In this document: positions 45,211-53,207 of the stretch, one piece after another | How the letters are laid out: every line of letters starts with the position of its first letter | Position numbering within the stretch: position 1 is the first letter of the stretch | NCBI RefSeq assembly: GCF_014764505.1 | Contig: NZ_JACXWX010000001.1 | Span: 620,001 to 684,000 of the forward strand | Source: Phormidium tenue FACHB-886 | GTDB lineage: Bacteria; Cyanobacteriota; Cyanobacteriia; Elainellales; Elainellaceae | Length of the DNA stretch: 64,000 bases | Direction of reading: 5' to 3' | Position numbers and translations under genes: made by a program | The notes under the pieces: model-generated | Database searches by the model: none | What the model was told of the DNA's origin: nothing | What the model saw: the letters and a program-made list of their open reading frames with translations, nothing else

Positions 45211-46473
45211 TTATTGGTAAACCTGCTCCACAACTTCTGCCAATCGCTGCATTGCAGTTGTTAAATCTGCATCGCTGGCAGTCAGGCTGATCCGAAAACA
45301 CTCCTGCGTATGTACCCACTCTTCCCGCAGACCCGGAAAGAAGGGATTTCCTGGAACAACGATCACGCCAACCTCTTTCAACCGCTGGTAAAAGTCCCAA
45401 TCGCGCATCGGCAGCCCTTGCAGCCACAGCCACGCAAAGATTGCCCCTTCGCCCAAGTGCAAGAACCAGGGCACATCTGGCATTGCCTTATCCAGCGCCG
45501 CCTCTACCACTGCAAATTTAGCTTTGTAGTAGGGACGGATCACCCGAATCGAAATGTCTGCTAGTGCGCCGGACCGGATTGCCTGAGCTGCGATCGCCTG
45601 TCCGTAGCGGGAAGAATGGAGACACAGATTTGTCTGGAAAGCTTCTAGTGCCTGGACGATCGCTTCACTACCAATGGCAATGCCCACCCGCTCACCAGGC
45701 AAACCGGCTTTAGATAGGCTGAGGCAATGCACCACGTTTTCGCGAAAGATTGGCACCATCTCGGTGAAATTGAGCGCTGGATAAGGTGGTGCGTAGGCTG
45801 AGTCAATAAACACAGGCACGTTTTTAGCCGCTGCGATCGCCGTGATCTTCTCGACTTCCTGATCGCTTAAGACATTGCCCGTAGGATTGCAAGGGCGCGA
45901 GAACAGGACAAAGCCGGTTTGCTCGTTGATCTCTAGCTGGCTGAAGTCGGGGCGATATTTAAAGCGGTGCGGCGTGGGGCTGAAGTCAATCGCAGGCTGG
46001 TAGGACTTCAGTGCTTCTGGTACCAGTGTTACGCCTCCATAGCCCGTATAGTCTGGGCTAAGCGGCAGTAGAATTTGCTTTAGTTTGCCGTTTTGCGTAT
46101 AGCCGCCCAGCGTGTTTGCCGCTAGAAAATAAAGTGATTGGCTGCCCGGTGTGACCAAAATGTTGCGATCGCTCAAACTCAACCCAAAGCGCTGATTAAA
46201 ATCGTCAAGCACTGCCTCAATCAACGGCTGATAGCCCTGACTAGACCCATAGCGACAAACAACTTCGCCATACTCTGAACTCGCTAGCAACGTCGCAGTG
46301 CAGTCGCGCCAGAGTTGTTCTACCTCCGGCAAAATTACGGGATTACCTGCACTCAAATTAATGAACTCTCGGCCTTCATTCGCTCGCAGCGTTTCAATAA
46401 TATCTTTCATGATCGCGCGAACACCTGTCAGGTGAGACATGCGATCGCCAAATTGAGTCAGGGCGAGAGTCAT
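45211..46473 (-). CDS. Fold-type I PLP aminotransferase, valine-pyruvate (AvtA) type
   Basis: From the ATG at 46473 (MTLALTQFGDRMSHLTGVRA) it has 420 residues. PLP-enzyme features: NLSAGNPVILPEVEQLW, YGSSQGYQPLIEAVLDDF, PCNPTGNVLSDQEVEKI, and the PLP lysine in CLSLSKAGLPGERVG. GDRMSHLTGVRAIMKDI is characteristic of AvtA-like enzymes, which exchange amino groups between valine and pyruvate. The true substrate pair cannot be fixed from sequence. The gene stands alone between a convergent Spx-like gene and sixA. Confidence 0.9.
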   Translation of the reverse strand: MTLALTQFGDRMSHLTGVRAIMKDIIETLRANEGREFINLSAGNPVILPEVEQLWRDCTATLLASSEYGEVVCRYGSSQGYQPLIEAVLDDFNQRFGLSLSDRNILVTPGSQSLYFLAANTLGGYTQNGKLKQILLPLSPDYTGYGGVTLVPEALKSYQPAIDFSPTPHRFKYRPDFSQLEINEQTGFVLFSRPCNPTGNVLSDQEVEKITAIAAAKNVPVFIDSAYAPPYPALNFTEMVPIFRENVVHCLSLSKAGLPGERVGIAIGSEAIVQALEAFQTNLCLHSSRYGQAIAAQAIRSGALADISIRVIRPYYKAKFAVVEAALDKAMPDVPWFLHLGEGAIFAWLWLQGLPMRDWDFYQRLKEVGVIVVPGNPFFPGLREEWVHTQECFRISLTASDADLTTAMQRLAEVVEQVYQ

Positions 46474-46730
46474 AGCGCAGGGAGGAAGTAGGCTAATTTC
46501 TTGATCAACGTAAGCACCTGTACATTGGGCTGTAGGCAATAGTTCGATCGGGCAAGTCTTTAGCTTCGCCTACGTTGAAGAAATCAGAAAAATTGGCAAA
46601 GACTGACTAACACCAGGATATCTGCTTAATCTGAGCTTATACAAAAATGAGCAACTCGTCCAAGTGAGATGCAACGGGCGACTTTAGAAGTTCGTGCAGT
46701 TCGGCGTTGCCAATGCTAATCCGCGTTAGC

Positions 46731-47228
46731 TTAAAGCAAATATTTGGGAGGCGTAAACCAAAAGAGCTGGCTGCGTCCAATCGGTGAGCCATCTTCAGGC
46801 AGCACCAAGCCAATTACCCCTGCTTTTTTAATAATCAACTGATGCCGCACTGTGCCCCAGAGCAACCGTTCTGTCCATTCTCCTAAATCGGGTTCGTGAC
46901 CGACGATCGCCAGCTGCGTTCTGCCTTTTCGCCACTGCTGCAGCCCATCAACCCAGGCATCAAAGTCGCCAGCAGGAGCTAGATACTCAGAAACTTCGAG
47001 CTGTTTGCTTAGCCCTACCGATCGCAAAATTTCAGCAGTTTGGTAGGCTCGCACTAGCGGACTGGTCTGCAGCAGGTCGAACTGAACTCCTAGCTCATGC
47101 AGTCGCTTAGCAACTCGCTTGGTTTTGGTGCGCCCTTCCTCGGTCAGCGGGCGCTCGTCGTCGTTTGCGTAGGTTCCTCGTTCCCCAGCAAGCCCGTGGC
47201 GGATCACATAAAGTTCGATCGACGGCAT
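46731..47228 (-). CDS. sixA: Phosphohistidine phosphatase SixA
   Basis: 165 residues. Histidine-phosphatase catalytic motif ELYVIRHGLAGERG with His11, the second motif TSPLVRAYQTAEIL, and His111 in VGHEPDLGE. NDDERPLTEEGRTKTKRVAK is typical of SixA, which removes phosphate from His-containing phosphotransfer proteins. Normal length, no signal peptide. It is divergent from the exported methyltransferase gene. Confidence 0.93.
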   Translation of the reverse strand: MPSIELYVIRHGLAGERGTYANDDERPLTEEGRTKTKRVAKRLHELGVQFDLLQTSPLVRAYQTAEILRSVGLSKQLEVSEYLAPAGDFDAWVDGLQQWRKGRTQLAIVGHEPDLGEWTERLLWGTVRHQLIIKKAGVIGLVLPEDGSPIGRSQLFWFTPPKYLL

Positions 47229-47304
47229 GATATCAGCAACTAGAAGGAAAGCCTTATTCTAATACCAGTTAATTGTTAATTCCTGCCACACCACATCACA
47301 CCGA

Positions 47305-48066
47305 ATGCTGAGATCTATTATTTGCCAACTGCTCGTTCTGCTGCTTGGCTTGCTCCTCTGCAGTGAAGCTGCGATCGCGTTGCCTGTCTCACCGCCGGAT
47401 ACACCAGTCACGGATGTCTACCAAGAGCGGGCTCGCCACAACCCCGATGGGATTGGCAAGTTCTACATGAATAGAGAAATTGCTCAGGTGATGGGCCACC
47501 AAGGGGCAGGCTGGCTGGAGCGCCCAAGTCGGCAGGTGGAAGAGCAGCCCGATCGGGCGATCGCCGCGCTTGATCTACAGCCCACAGACGTAGTGGCAGA
47601 TATTGGTGCTGGAACAGGGTATTTCAGCTTCCGTATCAGCCAAAGAGTGCCCGAAGGCAAAGTATTTGCCGTTGATCTGCAGCCAGAGATGATTGAGATC
47701 CTCAACTTTCTCAAGCAAGAAGCAAGCATTTCCAACGTTGAACCAATTTTGGGTAGCATTGACAATCCGAACCTACCCCTTGAAAGCGTTGATTTGGCGC
47801 TCATGGTCGATGCATACCATGAGTTTGAATATCCTAAGGAGATGATGACAGAGCTGTTCAAAGCGCTGAAACCAGGCGGGCAAGTGGTGCTACTAGAATA
47901 CCGAGCAGAGAATCCGCTGATTCTAATCAAAGGACTACACAAGATGTCCCAGCGGCAGGTGAAAAAGGAGATGGGGGCGATCGGGCTAGTCTGGCAGGAA
48001 ACCAAGGGTTTTTTGCCGCAGCAGCATTTTATGGTGTTCCGCAAACCCATAGCAGCATCGGCATAA
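47305..48066 (+). CDS. Exported class I SAM-methyltransferase-like protein
   Basis: 253 residues. The first 25 residues (MLRSIICQLLVLLLGLLLCS) form a signal peptide or anchor; EAAIALPV suggests cleavage. The rest is a Methyltransf_11-like domain with motif I VVADIGAGTGYFSFRIS, motif II region KVFAVDLQPEMIEIL, VDLALMVDAYHEFEYPKEMM and LKPGGQVVLLEYRAENPL. Extracytoplasmic SAM enzymes are unexpected because SAM is cytoplasmic; the protein may stay on the cytoplasmic face as an anchored enzyme. Its substrate is unknown. Confidence 0.85.
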   Translation: MLRSIICQLLVLLLGLLLCSEAAIALPVSPPDTPVTDVYQERARHNPDGIGKFYMNREIAQVMGHQGAGWLERPSRQVEEQPDRAIAALDLQPTDVVADIGAGTGYFSFRISQRVPEGKVFAVDLQPEMIEILNFLKQEASISNVEPILGSIDNPNLPLESVDLALMVDAYHEFEYPKEMMTELFKALKPGGQVVLLEYRAENPLILIKGLHKMSQRQVKKEMGAIGLVWQETKGFLPQQHFMVFRKPIAASA

Positions 48067-48071
48067 TGCAA

Positions 48072-48098
48072 AAAGCCTCCTTTTTTGAAGGAGGCTTT
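48072..48098. terminator. Terminator of the exported methyltransferase gene
   Basis: AAAGCCTCCTT pairs perfectly with AAGGAGGCTTT around TTTTG, starting six bases after the stop codon. Flanking A/T is modest. Confidence 0.8.
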
Positions 48099-48141
48099 AA
48101 AGATTGGTGCTGCTGCTATGGTCCTGCAGCACTTGGAAAAT

Positions 48142-48194
48142 CTATACAGCGTCTCTCTCAAGAAAGGCTGTATAGCTCGGGGCGAAATCGCCCC
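48142..48194 (-). terminator. Two hairpins closing the rpl cluster
   Basis: CTATACAGC (48142-48150) pairs with GCTGTATAG (48167-48175), and GGGGCGA with TCGCCCC (48179-48194). Both lie just past the rplL stop on the minus strand and probably define the 3' end of the ribosomal transcript. Confidence 0.6.
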
Positions 48195-48199
48195 TGCGA

Positions 48200-48595
48200 C
48201 TACTTGATATCGACCTTGCCGCCTGCAGCTTCGATCGCTTTCTTCGCGTCTTCTGCAGCCTCTTTGGCAATACCTTCTTTGACCGACTTGGGCGTAGATT
48301 CCACCAAATCTTTGGCTTCTTTCAGCCCCAGACCTGTCAGTTCACGGACTGCCTTGAGAACCGCGATCTTCTTATCTGCAGGTACTTCGGTCAGAATGAC
48401 GTCAAACTCGGTCTTCTCTTCGACTTCTTCTGCTGGAGCTGCTGCGCCAGCACCAGGAGCAGCAATTGCAAAACCGCCAACCGGTGCTGCTGCACTAACG
48501 CCAAACGCTTCTTCAATTTGCTTCACCAGCTCCGACGCTTCCAGCAGGGTCAACGTCTTTAGATCTTCCAAAATTGCATCTGTTTTTGTAGACAT
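48200..48595 (-). CDS. rplL: Ribosomal protein L7/L12
   Basis: 131 residues. The N-terminal dimerisation domain ([20 protein letters not shown]) and Ala-rich hinge ([20 protein letters not shown]) precede the C-terminal factor-binding domain ([40 protein letters not shown]). It is the last gene of the cluster; rpoB does not follow, as usual in cyanobacteria. GAGT-rich spacer to rplJ. Confidence 0.98.
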   Translation of the reverse strand: MSTKTDAILEDLKTLTLLEASELVKQIEEAFGVSAAAPVGGFAIAAPGAGAAAPAEEVEEKTEFDVILTEVPADKKIAVLKAVRELTGLGLKEAKDLVESTPKSVKEGIAKEAAEDAKKAIEAAGGKVDIK

Positions 48596-48684
48596 GGGTT
48601 ACTCCTGAGTATTGAGTGTTAGGGTTTTAGGCAAACTTTAGACAAGGGATCAAAGACCAGAACGCACCTCGTTCCTCATCCTTA

Positions 48685-49218
48685 TCAAGCTGTTTCTTTA
48701 TCTTTATCGGCATAAGCCTGTAGCGCACGCGCCAACGAACCGGGTACTTCGTTGATACCAACAGCCAACTTGGAAGCAACACCGTTGATTGCACCTGCAA
48801 CTTGTGCCATCAGCTGCTCCTTAGAGGGCAGATCGGCAATCGCCTTGACGTCTGCTTCGGTTAGCAGCCGTCCTTCCATCGCACCACCACGGACGATAGT
48901 CTTCTTGGAGACTCTTTGAAAGTCCTGATAGGCTTTCAGCGCACCGCTCAAATCCTCTTTCAGCAGCAGGAAGGCAGAAGACTCTTTACAGATTTCTGCC
49001 ATCGGCTGCCAGTTAGGATCGTCAGCGATCGCGATTTTCATCAGCGTGTTCTTCGTCACCTTGCACTCACTCCCTGTCGGAAGTAGTCGCTTCCGCAGGT
49101 CGGTGATTTCAGCAACCGTCAGACCTTTGTAGTCAATCACCACGGCTAGCTGAGATTGGCTGAGACTTTCTTTTAGCTCAGAGATAATCTCCTGCTTGTT
49201 CTCTAGCGTTCTACCCAT
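48685..49218 (-). CDS. rplJ: Ribosomal protein L10
   Basis: 177 residues from the ATG at 49218 (MGRTLENKQEIISELKESLS), which has AAGGAGGTG just upstream; the frame runs 15 codons further but is not family-like. VIDYKGLTVAEITDLRKRLL and GAINGVASKLAVGINEVPGS are L10 signatures. It anchors L7/L12 on the ribosome stalk and represses its own operon through its leader in many bacteria. Confidence 0.97.
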   Translation of the reverse strand: MGRTLENKQEIISELKESLSQSQLAVVIDYKGLTVAEITDLRKRLLPTGSECKVTKNTLMKIAIADDPNWQPMAEICKESSAFLLLKEDLSGALKAYQDFQRVSKKTIVRGGAMEGRLLTEADVKAIADLPSKEQLMAQVAGAINGVASKLAVGINEVPGSLARALQAYADKDKETA

Positions 49219-49446
49219 TGTTCTCACCTCCTTATCTTCGGGATTCGCTAAATCTAGTTCCAACTACCCGTTTCTTACCTAAATGCAAAAAGCTCCGGGC
49301 GCAGTGCCGGAGCTTGGTTTTGCCAGTCTAACGATACCCCTGTTGGGGCAGTCAAACTTTAGTGCAAACCTCGGCAGGCTATTAAGCGTGATGCACCTGC
49401 TGTCTCCGGCGTTGCTATTCAGTTGAAAGAATGGTTCATGCTGCGT
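49219..49446 (-). promoter_or_regulatory. Putative L10 leader with attenuator-like hairpin
   Basis: The 228 bp rplA-rplJ spacer is long for this cluster. AAGCTCCGG (49307-49315 on the minus strand) pairs with CCGGAGCTT (49290-49298) followed by TTTGC, a terminator-like stem about 70 bp before rplJ. By position it fits an L10/L12 autoregulatory leader. Confidence 0.6.
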
Positions 49447-50163
49447 CTAGGCTACGTCACTAGCTTTCATGTCACGAAGAGCATTAATATCTACTTCGAT
49501 CGACGGCCCCATTGTAGAGGAGACGTAGATAGAACGCCAGAAACGCCCTTTTGCACCAGAGGGACGGTTACGATCGATCGTCTCCTGCAGCGCTTTGAGG
49601 TTCGTCAGCAGATCTGCCTCTGAAAAAGCTGCTTTGCCAAACAGGACATGAACAATGCCGGTGCGATCGGCACGAAACTCTAGCTTACCTGCTTTGAACT
49701 CCGAAATCGCCTGCGCCACATCAAAGGTTACCGTTCCACCTTTAGGGGAAGGCATCAAACCACGCGGACCTAGCAAACGACCGAGCTTAGCAACCTGCGG
49801 CATCACGTCTGGTGTTGCCACCAAAACGTCAAAGTCCATCATCCCTTTTTGGATATCGTCAATCAACTCTTCTGAGCCAGAGATATCTGCACCGCTGTTA
49901 GCAGCTTCCGTGACTTTCTCACCTCGCGCGATCACTGCCACTCGGATAGTTTGACCCGTACCCTTAGGAAGCGCAACAGTCGTTCGTAGCTGTTGATCGG
50001 TGTACTTGGGGTCAATGCCTAAACGAATATGGGCTTCGGCAGATTCTGGAAACTTGGCGGTCGCTGTTTCTTTCAGCAAGCTTAAGGCTTCCAACGGCTC
50101 ATAAGCGCGTGGTTCAACCTTCTTCTGTAGCTCCTGCAGCCGTCGTGAAACTTTTTTAACCAT
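49447..50163 (-). CDS. rplA: Ribosomal protein L1
   Basis: 238 residues, with AGGAG upstream of the ATG at 50163. Family motifs: [65 protein letters not shown] region and [19 protein letters not shown]. It binds 23S rRNA at the L1 stalk. It follows rplK by 50 bp in the standard order. Confidence 0.98.
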   Translation of the reverse strand: MVKKVSRRLQELQKKVEPRAYEPLEALSLLKETATAKFPESAEAHIRLGIDPKYTDQQLRTTVALPKGTGQTIRVAVIARGEKVTEAANSGADISGSEELIDDIQKGMMDFDVLVATPDVMPQVAKLGRLLGPRGLMPSPKGGTVTFDVAQAISEFKAGKLEFRADRTGIVHVLFGKAAFSEADLLTNLKALQETIDRNRPSGAKGRFWRSIYVSSTMGPSIEVDINALRDMKASDVA

Positions 50164-50213
50164 GATTAACTCTCCTGGGGTAGTGGCGAGAAACAGTCTC
50201 TCCCCCGATAAAA

Positions 50214-50636
50214 TTACTTAACGGTAATGCCCATGTTGCGAGCAGTGCCTTCAACAATCTTCATAGCCGCCTCAATGTCGTTAGCGTTAAGGTCGGGCAG
50301 CTTGGTCTGAGCGATTTCCTGAAGCTGTGCTCTAGTAATAGAGCCGACTTTCTTTTTGTTCGGCTCACCAGAGCCAGAGTCTACGCCTGCTGCTTTCTTA
50401 ATTAAGTCAGAAGCTGGCGGGGTCTTCAGGACGAAGGTGAAACTCCGATCTTCAAAGACTGAGATTTCTACTGGAATAATGAAACCAGCTTTGTCTGCCG
50501 TTCTTGCATTGTATTCTTTGCAAAACATCATGATATTGACCCCATGCTGACCGAGGGCAGGACCGATCGGCGGTGCAGGGTTAGCCTTCCCGGCGGGAAT
50601 CGCCAGTTTAATAATTGCAACTACTTTTTTTGCCAT
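50214..50636 (-). CDS. rplK: Ribosomal protein L11
   Basis: 140 residues, beginning [20 protein letters not shown] with the conserved [20 protein letters not shown]. The C-terminal rRNA-binding domain contains [20 protein letters not shown] and ends [15 protein letters not shown]. It forms the GTPase-associated centre. Two bases separate it from nusG. Confidence 0.98.
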   Translation of the reverse strand: MAKKVVAIIKLAIPAGKANPAPPIGPALGQHGVNIMMFCKEYNARTADKAGFIIPVEISVFEDRSFTFVLKTPPASDLIKKAAGVDSGSGEPNKKKVGSITRAQLQEIAQTKLPDLNANDIEAAMKIVEGTARNMGITVK

Positions 50637-50638
50637 CG

Positions 50639-51268
50639 CTAGCTCTGTTTTTGAACTTGATTGAATTCCAACTCAACGGGTGTATCTCGACCAAAGATCG
50701 AGAGGAGTGCCTTCAGCTTGCTGCGCTCAGGGCTAACTTCAATCACCTCACCCTCAAAGTCTTTGAACGGACCTGACAGCACCACAATCTTGTCGCCAGT
50801 TGCCATGTCAATTTTGACTACTGGCTTCTGCTCCTGGGCTTGCTTAAAGATTCGTTCTACTTCGGATGCGCCTAAAGGCAGCGGCTTAACATGTCCGCGT
50901 CCTCTACCGTAGCGTCGCTTTTGCTCTGCGCCCACAAAGTTGATGACGTTTGGCGTGTTTTTGACCACCTGCCAAGTTTCGTCATCCATCAGCATCTTGA
51001 CCAAGACATAGCCCGGAAAGACTTTTTCGGCGCTCTCTTTGTGTTTCCCACCTTTGTTTGGCTTAATGATTGGCGTTTGGGGAATTTCGATCTGGAGAAT
51101 GCGAGTGGCAACATCTAACGTTTCGATCCGCTGCTCCAGGTTCATCTTGACCCGGTTCTCGCAGCCAGAAGCGACCTGGACTGCATACCAACGTGCTTTA
51201 CCAGCAGCGACTTGCTCTTCGCTCTCTGGTGACAGCATATTTTCCGATTCATCCGAGGCGATCGACAT
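50639..51268 (-). CDS. nusG: Transcription termination/antitermination factor NusG
   Basis: 209 residues. After a 25-residue acidic N-terminal extension comes the NGN domain ([40 protein letters not shown]) and the C-terminal KOW domain ([20 protein letters not shown]). It couples RNA polymerase with ribosomes or Rho. Its ATG overlaps the secE stop as TGATG, giving translational coupling. Confidence 0.97.
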   Translation of the reverse strand: MSIASDESENMLSPESEEQVAAGKARWYAVQVASGCENRVKMNLEQRIETLDVATRILQIEIPQTPIIKPNKGGKHKESAEKVFPGYVLVKMLMDDETWQVVKNTPNVINFVGAEQKRRYGRGRGHVKPLPLGASEVERIFKQAQEQKPVVKIDMATGDKIVVLSGPFKDFEGEVIEVSPERSKLKALLSIFGRDTPVELEFNQVQKQS

Positions 51269-51582
51269 CAGAACACCTGCTTAGCAGCCCAACTGAATAG
51301 ATTATCCACAAAGTAGATTAACGTTGCCGACAGCGTGACCATGAGAATGACAGCAAGAGATTCGCTGATAAGCTGCTGACGGCTAGGCCAAACGACTTTA
51401 TCGAGTTCTTCCCTTGTCCCCTGCAAAAATGTAGAAACCTTATTGCCAGAAGCGGCTGTTGCCACTTCTGCTTTTTTGGATTCTTTCGATTCCACTACTT
51501 CCTTGGAGCTGGACTCTTTAGAAGGCTTGGACTCTTTGGACTCCTTTTGCCCTTTTGCTTGCGAATCGTCTTTCTTTGCCAC
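51268..51582 (-). CDS. secE: Preprotein translocase subunit SecE
   Basis: I choose the GTG at 51582 (VAKKDDSQAKGQKESKESKP), giving 104 residues; an ATG at 51618 and a TTG at 51642 are in frame but lead with an unusual basic stretch. A Lys/Ser/Glu-rich hydrophilic N-terminus of about 50 residues is followed by the conserved GTREELDKVVWPSRQQLISE and one membrane helix (SLAVILMVTLSATLIYFVDN). SecE stabilises the SecYEG channel. Position between tRNA-Trp and nusG is canonical. Confidence 0.93.
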   Translation of the reverse strand: MAKKDDSQAKGQKESKESKPSKESSSKEVVESKESKKAEVATAASGNKVSTFLQGTREELDKVVWPSRQQLISESLAVILMVTLSATLIYFVDNLFSWAAKQVF

Positions 51583-51708
51583 TGTTTTCCGCCGCCTTGT
51601 CGCAAACGCCAATCTCATCGCCGATCGGATGACCTCAACCAATACGATTGACTATCAGCTTTAACCAACTGATAGCGTCACCCGATCAACTTCCAAAAAG
51701 AAATCCAG

Positions 51709-51781
51709 CGCGCCCTGGAGGACTCGAACCCCCGACATCAGGTTTTGGAGACCTGCGTTCTACCAACTGAACTAAGAGCGC
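51709..51781 (-). tRNA. trnW: tRNA-Trp (CCA anticodon)
   Basis: 73 bases. The acceptor stem GCGCTCT/AGGGCGC pairs with one G-U, the discriminator base is G as in bacterial tRNA-Trp, and the T-arm contains GGTTCGAGTCC. The anticodon loop CTCCAAA has CCA. The 3' CCA is not encoded. It precedes secE on the same strand, the classic trnW-secE-nusG arrangement. Confidence 0.95.
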
Positions 51782-51933
51782 ACAGACTGGATTTTCTTTG
51801 GCTTACGCCTTTCCTAGTCTAGCAGGTAGAGTGGCAAATGGGATTTAAGTTAATACTTCAATAGCCGTGACTGGAGAGGCTCCAGCATTAAGCTTAGTGA
51901 AGAATTACTTAAAGCCAATTCTTAGACTCAATG

Positions 51934-52296
51934 CTAGAGAGGGCGATCGAAGCGCTGCTTCAAGCGGGTTGCCTTACCCACGCGCTCGCGCAGATAGTAC
52001 AGCTTCGCCCGACGAGCTTTACCCCGACGCAGGACTTGAATGCTGGCAACGCGAGGCGAATGCAGTAGAAACACTCGCTCAACGCCAACCCCCTGGAAGA
52101 TACGACGGACGGTAATGGTTTCGTTAATGCCACCATTCCGCATGGCGATTACAGTCCCTTCGTAGGGCTGTACCCGCTCTTTGCCGCCTTCCTGAATACG
52201 AACGCCAACCTTAACCGTATCACCGACATAAATAATCGGCAGATCGCTCTTTAGCTGCTCTTGCTCAATGGAGCGAATTATCTCTTGTGCGTGCAT
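51934..52296 (-). CDS. rplS: Ribosomal protein L19
   Basis: 120 residues from the ATG at 52296 ([20 protein letters not shown]). Motifs [40 protein letters not shown] and [20 protein letters not shown] are typical, and the tail is basic ([20 protein letters not shown]). It lies at the 30S-50S interface. The frame continues 30 codons upstream, but that part is not conserved-looking. It precedes tRNA-Trp on the same strand. Confidence 0.97.
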   Translation of the reverse strand: MHAQEIIRSIEQEQLKSDLPIIYVGDTVKVGVRIQEGGKERVQPYEGTVIAMRNGGINETITVRRIFQGVGVERVFLLHSPRVASIQVLRRGKARRAKLYYLRERVGKATRLKQRFDRPL

Positions 52297-52452
52297 TGGA
52301 TTCAGCAAAACTTCACAATCGCTAATCTTAGCGCGAGAATGGCGATTGAGTCTAGTCTTTTCAAGAAAATTTGGGCTACCGCACATTTTAGTATGGCGAT
52401 ATCACGTGCAACTGAGGTGAGCCGTATTTGTCCAACATTTGTCCGACTCTCC

Positions 52453-52550
52453 GGCGCCATGCGTCCCATTAGAATTATTTTTGTGTAAAAGCCCCGCAAT
52501 GCGAGGCTTTTACACAAAAAATATGTCCTGATATATGTGCGTGGCGCTAT
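52453..52550. repeat. Two-hairpin MITE-like element, copy B (98 bp)
   Basis: Second copy of the 26306-26404 element. It starts GGCGCCATGCGTCC, has the central perfect stem GTGTAAAAGCC / GGCTTTTACAC with A/T-run extensions, and ends TGTGCGTGGCGCTAT. CCTGATATA and TATATCAGG form an extra small hairpin over its right end, which runs to the RHH gene's stop codon. Confidence 0.75.
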
Positions 52551-52551
52551 A

Positions 52552-52815
52552 TCAGGGAATCACAATCTCTTTGACGACCTTATCGTCGTTTACGACGCCA
52601 AGACTGCGACCTTTTTTGCGCTCATCTTGGGCAATGCCGTATAACGCCAATCCGGTTCGCAGTACATCTGCCATATTTTTACCTGACTCATCTGCTAGTT
52701 TTTGCAGCAGATCGTAGGCATCAGGTGAAAGGTCAAGATTTAGGCGCTTCCTTTTGGGCGGGGAAGCAGCCCCATTCGTTTGTTGAGTCGATGATTTTGA
52801 ATTTTCTGATGGCAT
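52552..52815 (-). CDS. Small ribbon-helix-helix (CopG-like) protein
   Basis: 87 residues. After a polar 22-residue lead the sequence KRLNLDLSPDAYDLLQKLAD followed by ESGKNMADVLRTGLALYGIA has the beta-helix-helix pattern of RHH/Arc-MetJ-type DNA-binding proteins. No toxin gene is adjacent on the same strand. Its upstream spacer contains two palindromes with TTAA-like centres. The stop codon lies inside the right-hand hairpin of the MITE-like element. Confidence 0.8.
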   Translation of the reverse strand: MPSENSKSSTQQTNGAASPPKRKRLNLDLSPDAYDLLQKLADESGKNMADVLRTGLALYGIAQDERKKGRSLGVVNDDKVVKEIVIP

Positions 52816-53207
52816 AGCGTTCTCCTGAATGCTTGAGTCTTTGAATTTTTGAACAAGGTTTTAAGTATTTAGCTTCTAAAGCAAGTCGTTCTCTTTAAGA
52901 GAATGCCTGAAAAGCTGCTTCTTATGCCTTAAGGCATGCGATCGCTTCACGGGTTACTGTTTTCTTATTCAATCTTCCATAGACTCAGCCGTTAATACAC
53001 ACTAGTTCATCTAATCTTTAAAGACTTATTATACATTTCGCCATTTTGACGTTTCTCGAGGATTGAGCGGATTGCTACCTGGGGACGGCAATCTCACTAA
53101 AAAGTATCGGCAATTGCCTAACTAAAGATATTTTGTCAGCAGGCGTGGATTGGTATGGTTGGGAGTAGGATGCCATCGAACCTACGATCTTTCAAGCAAT
53201 TGCTGCC
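52816..53207. other. Divergent spacer with two palindromes
   Basis: 392 bp between the RHH gene (-) and a GTPase gene (+). TTCTCTTTAAGAGAA (52889-52903) and ATGCCTTAAGGCAT (52924-52937) are near-perfect and perfect palindromes about 35 bp apart, 75-120 bp upstream of the RHH start. Palindromes of this size are typical RHH operators. Otherwise I see no gene. Confidence 0.5.
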
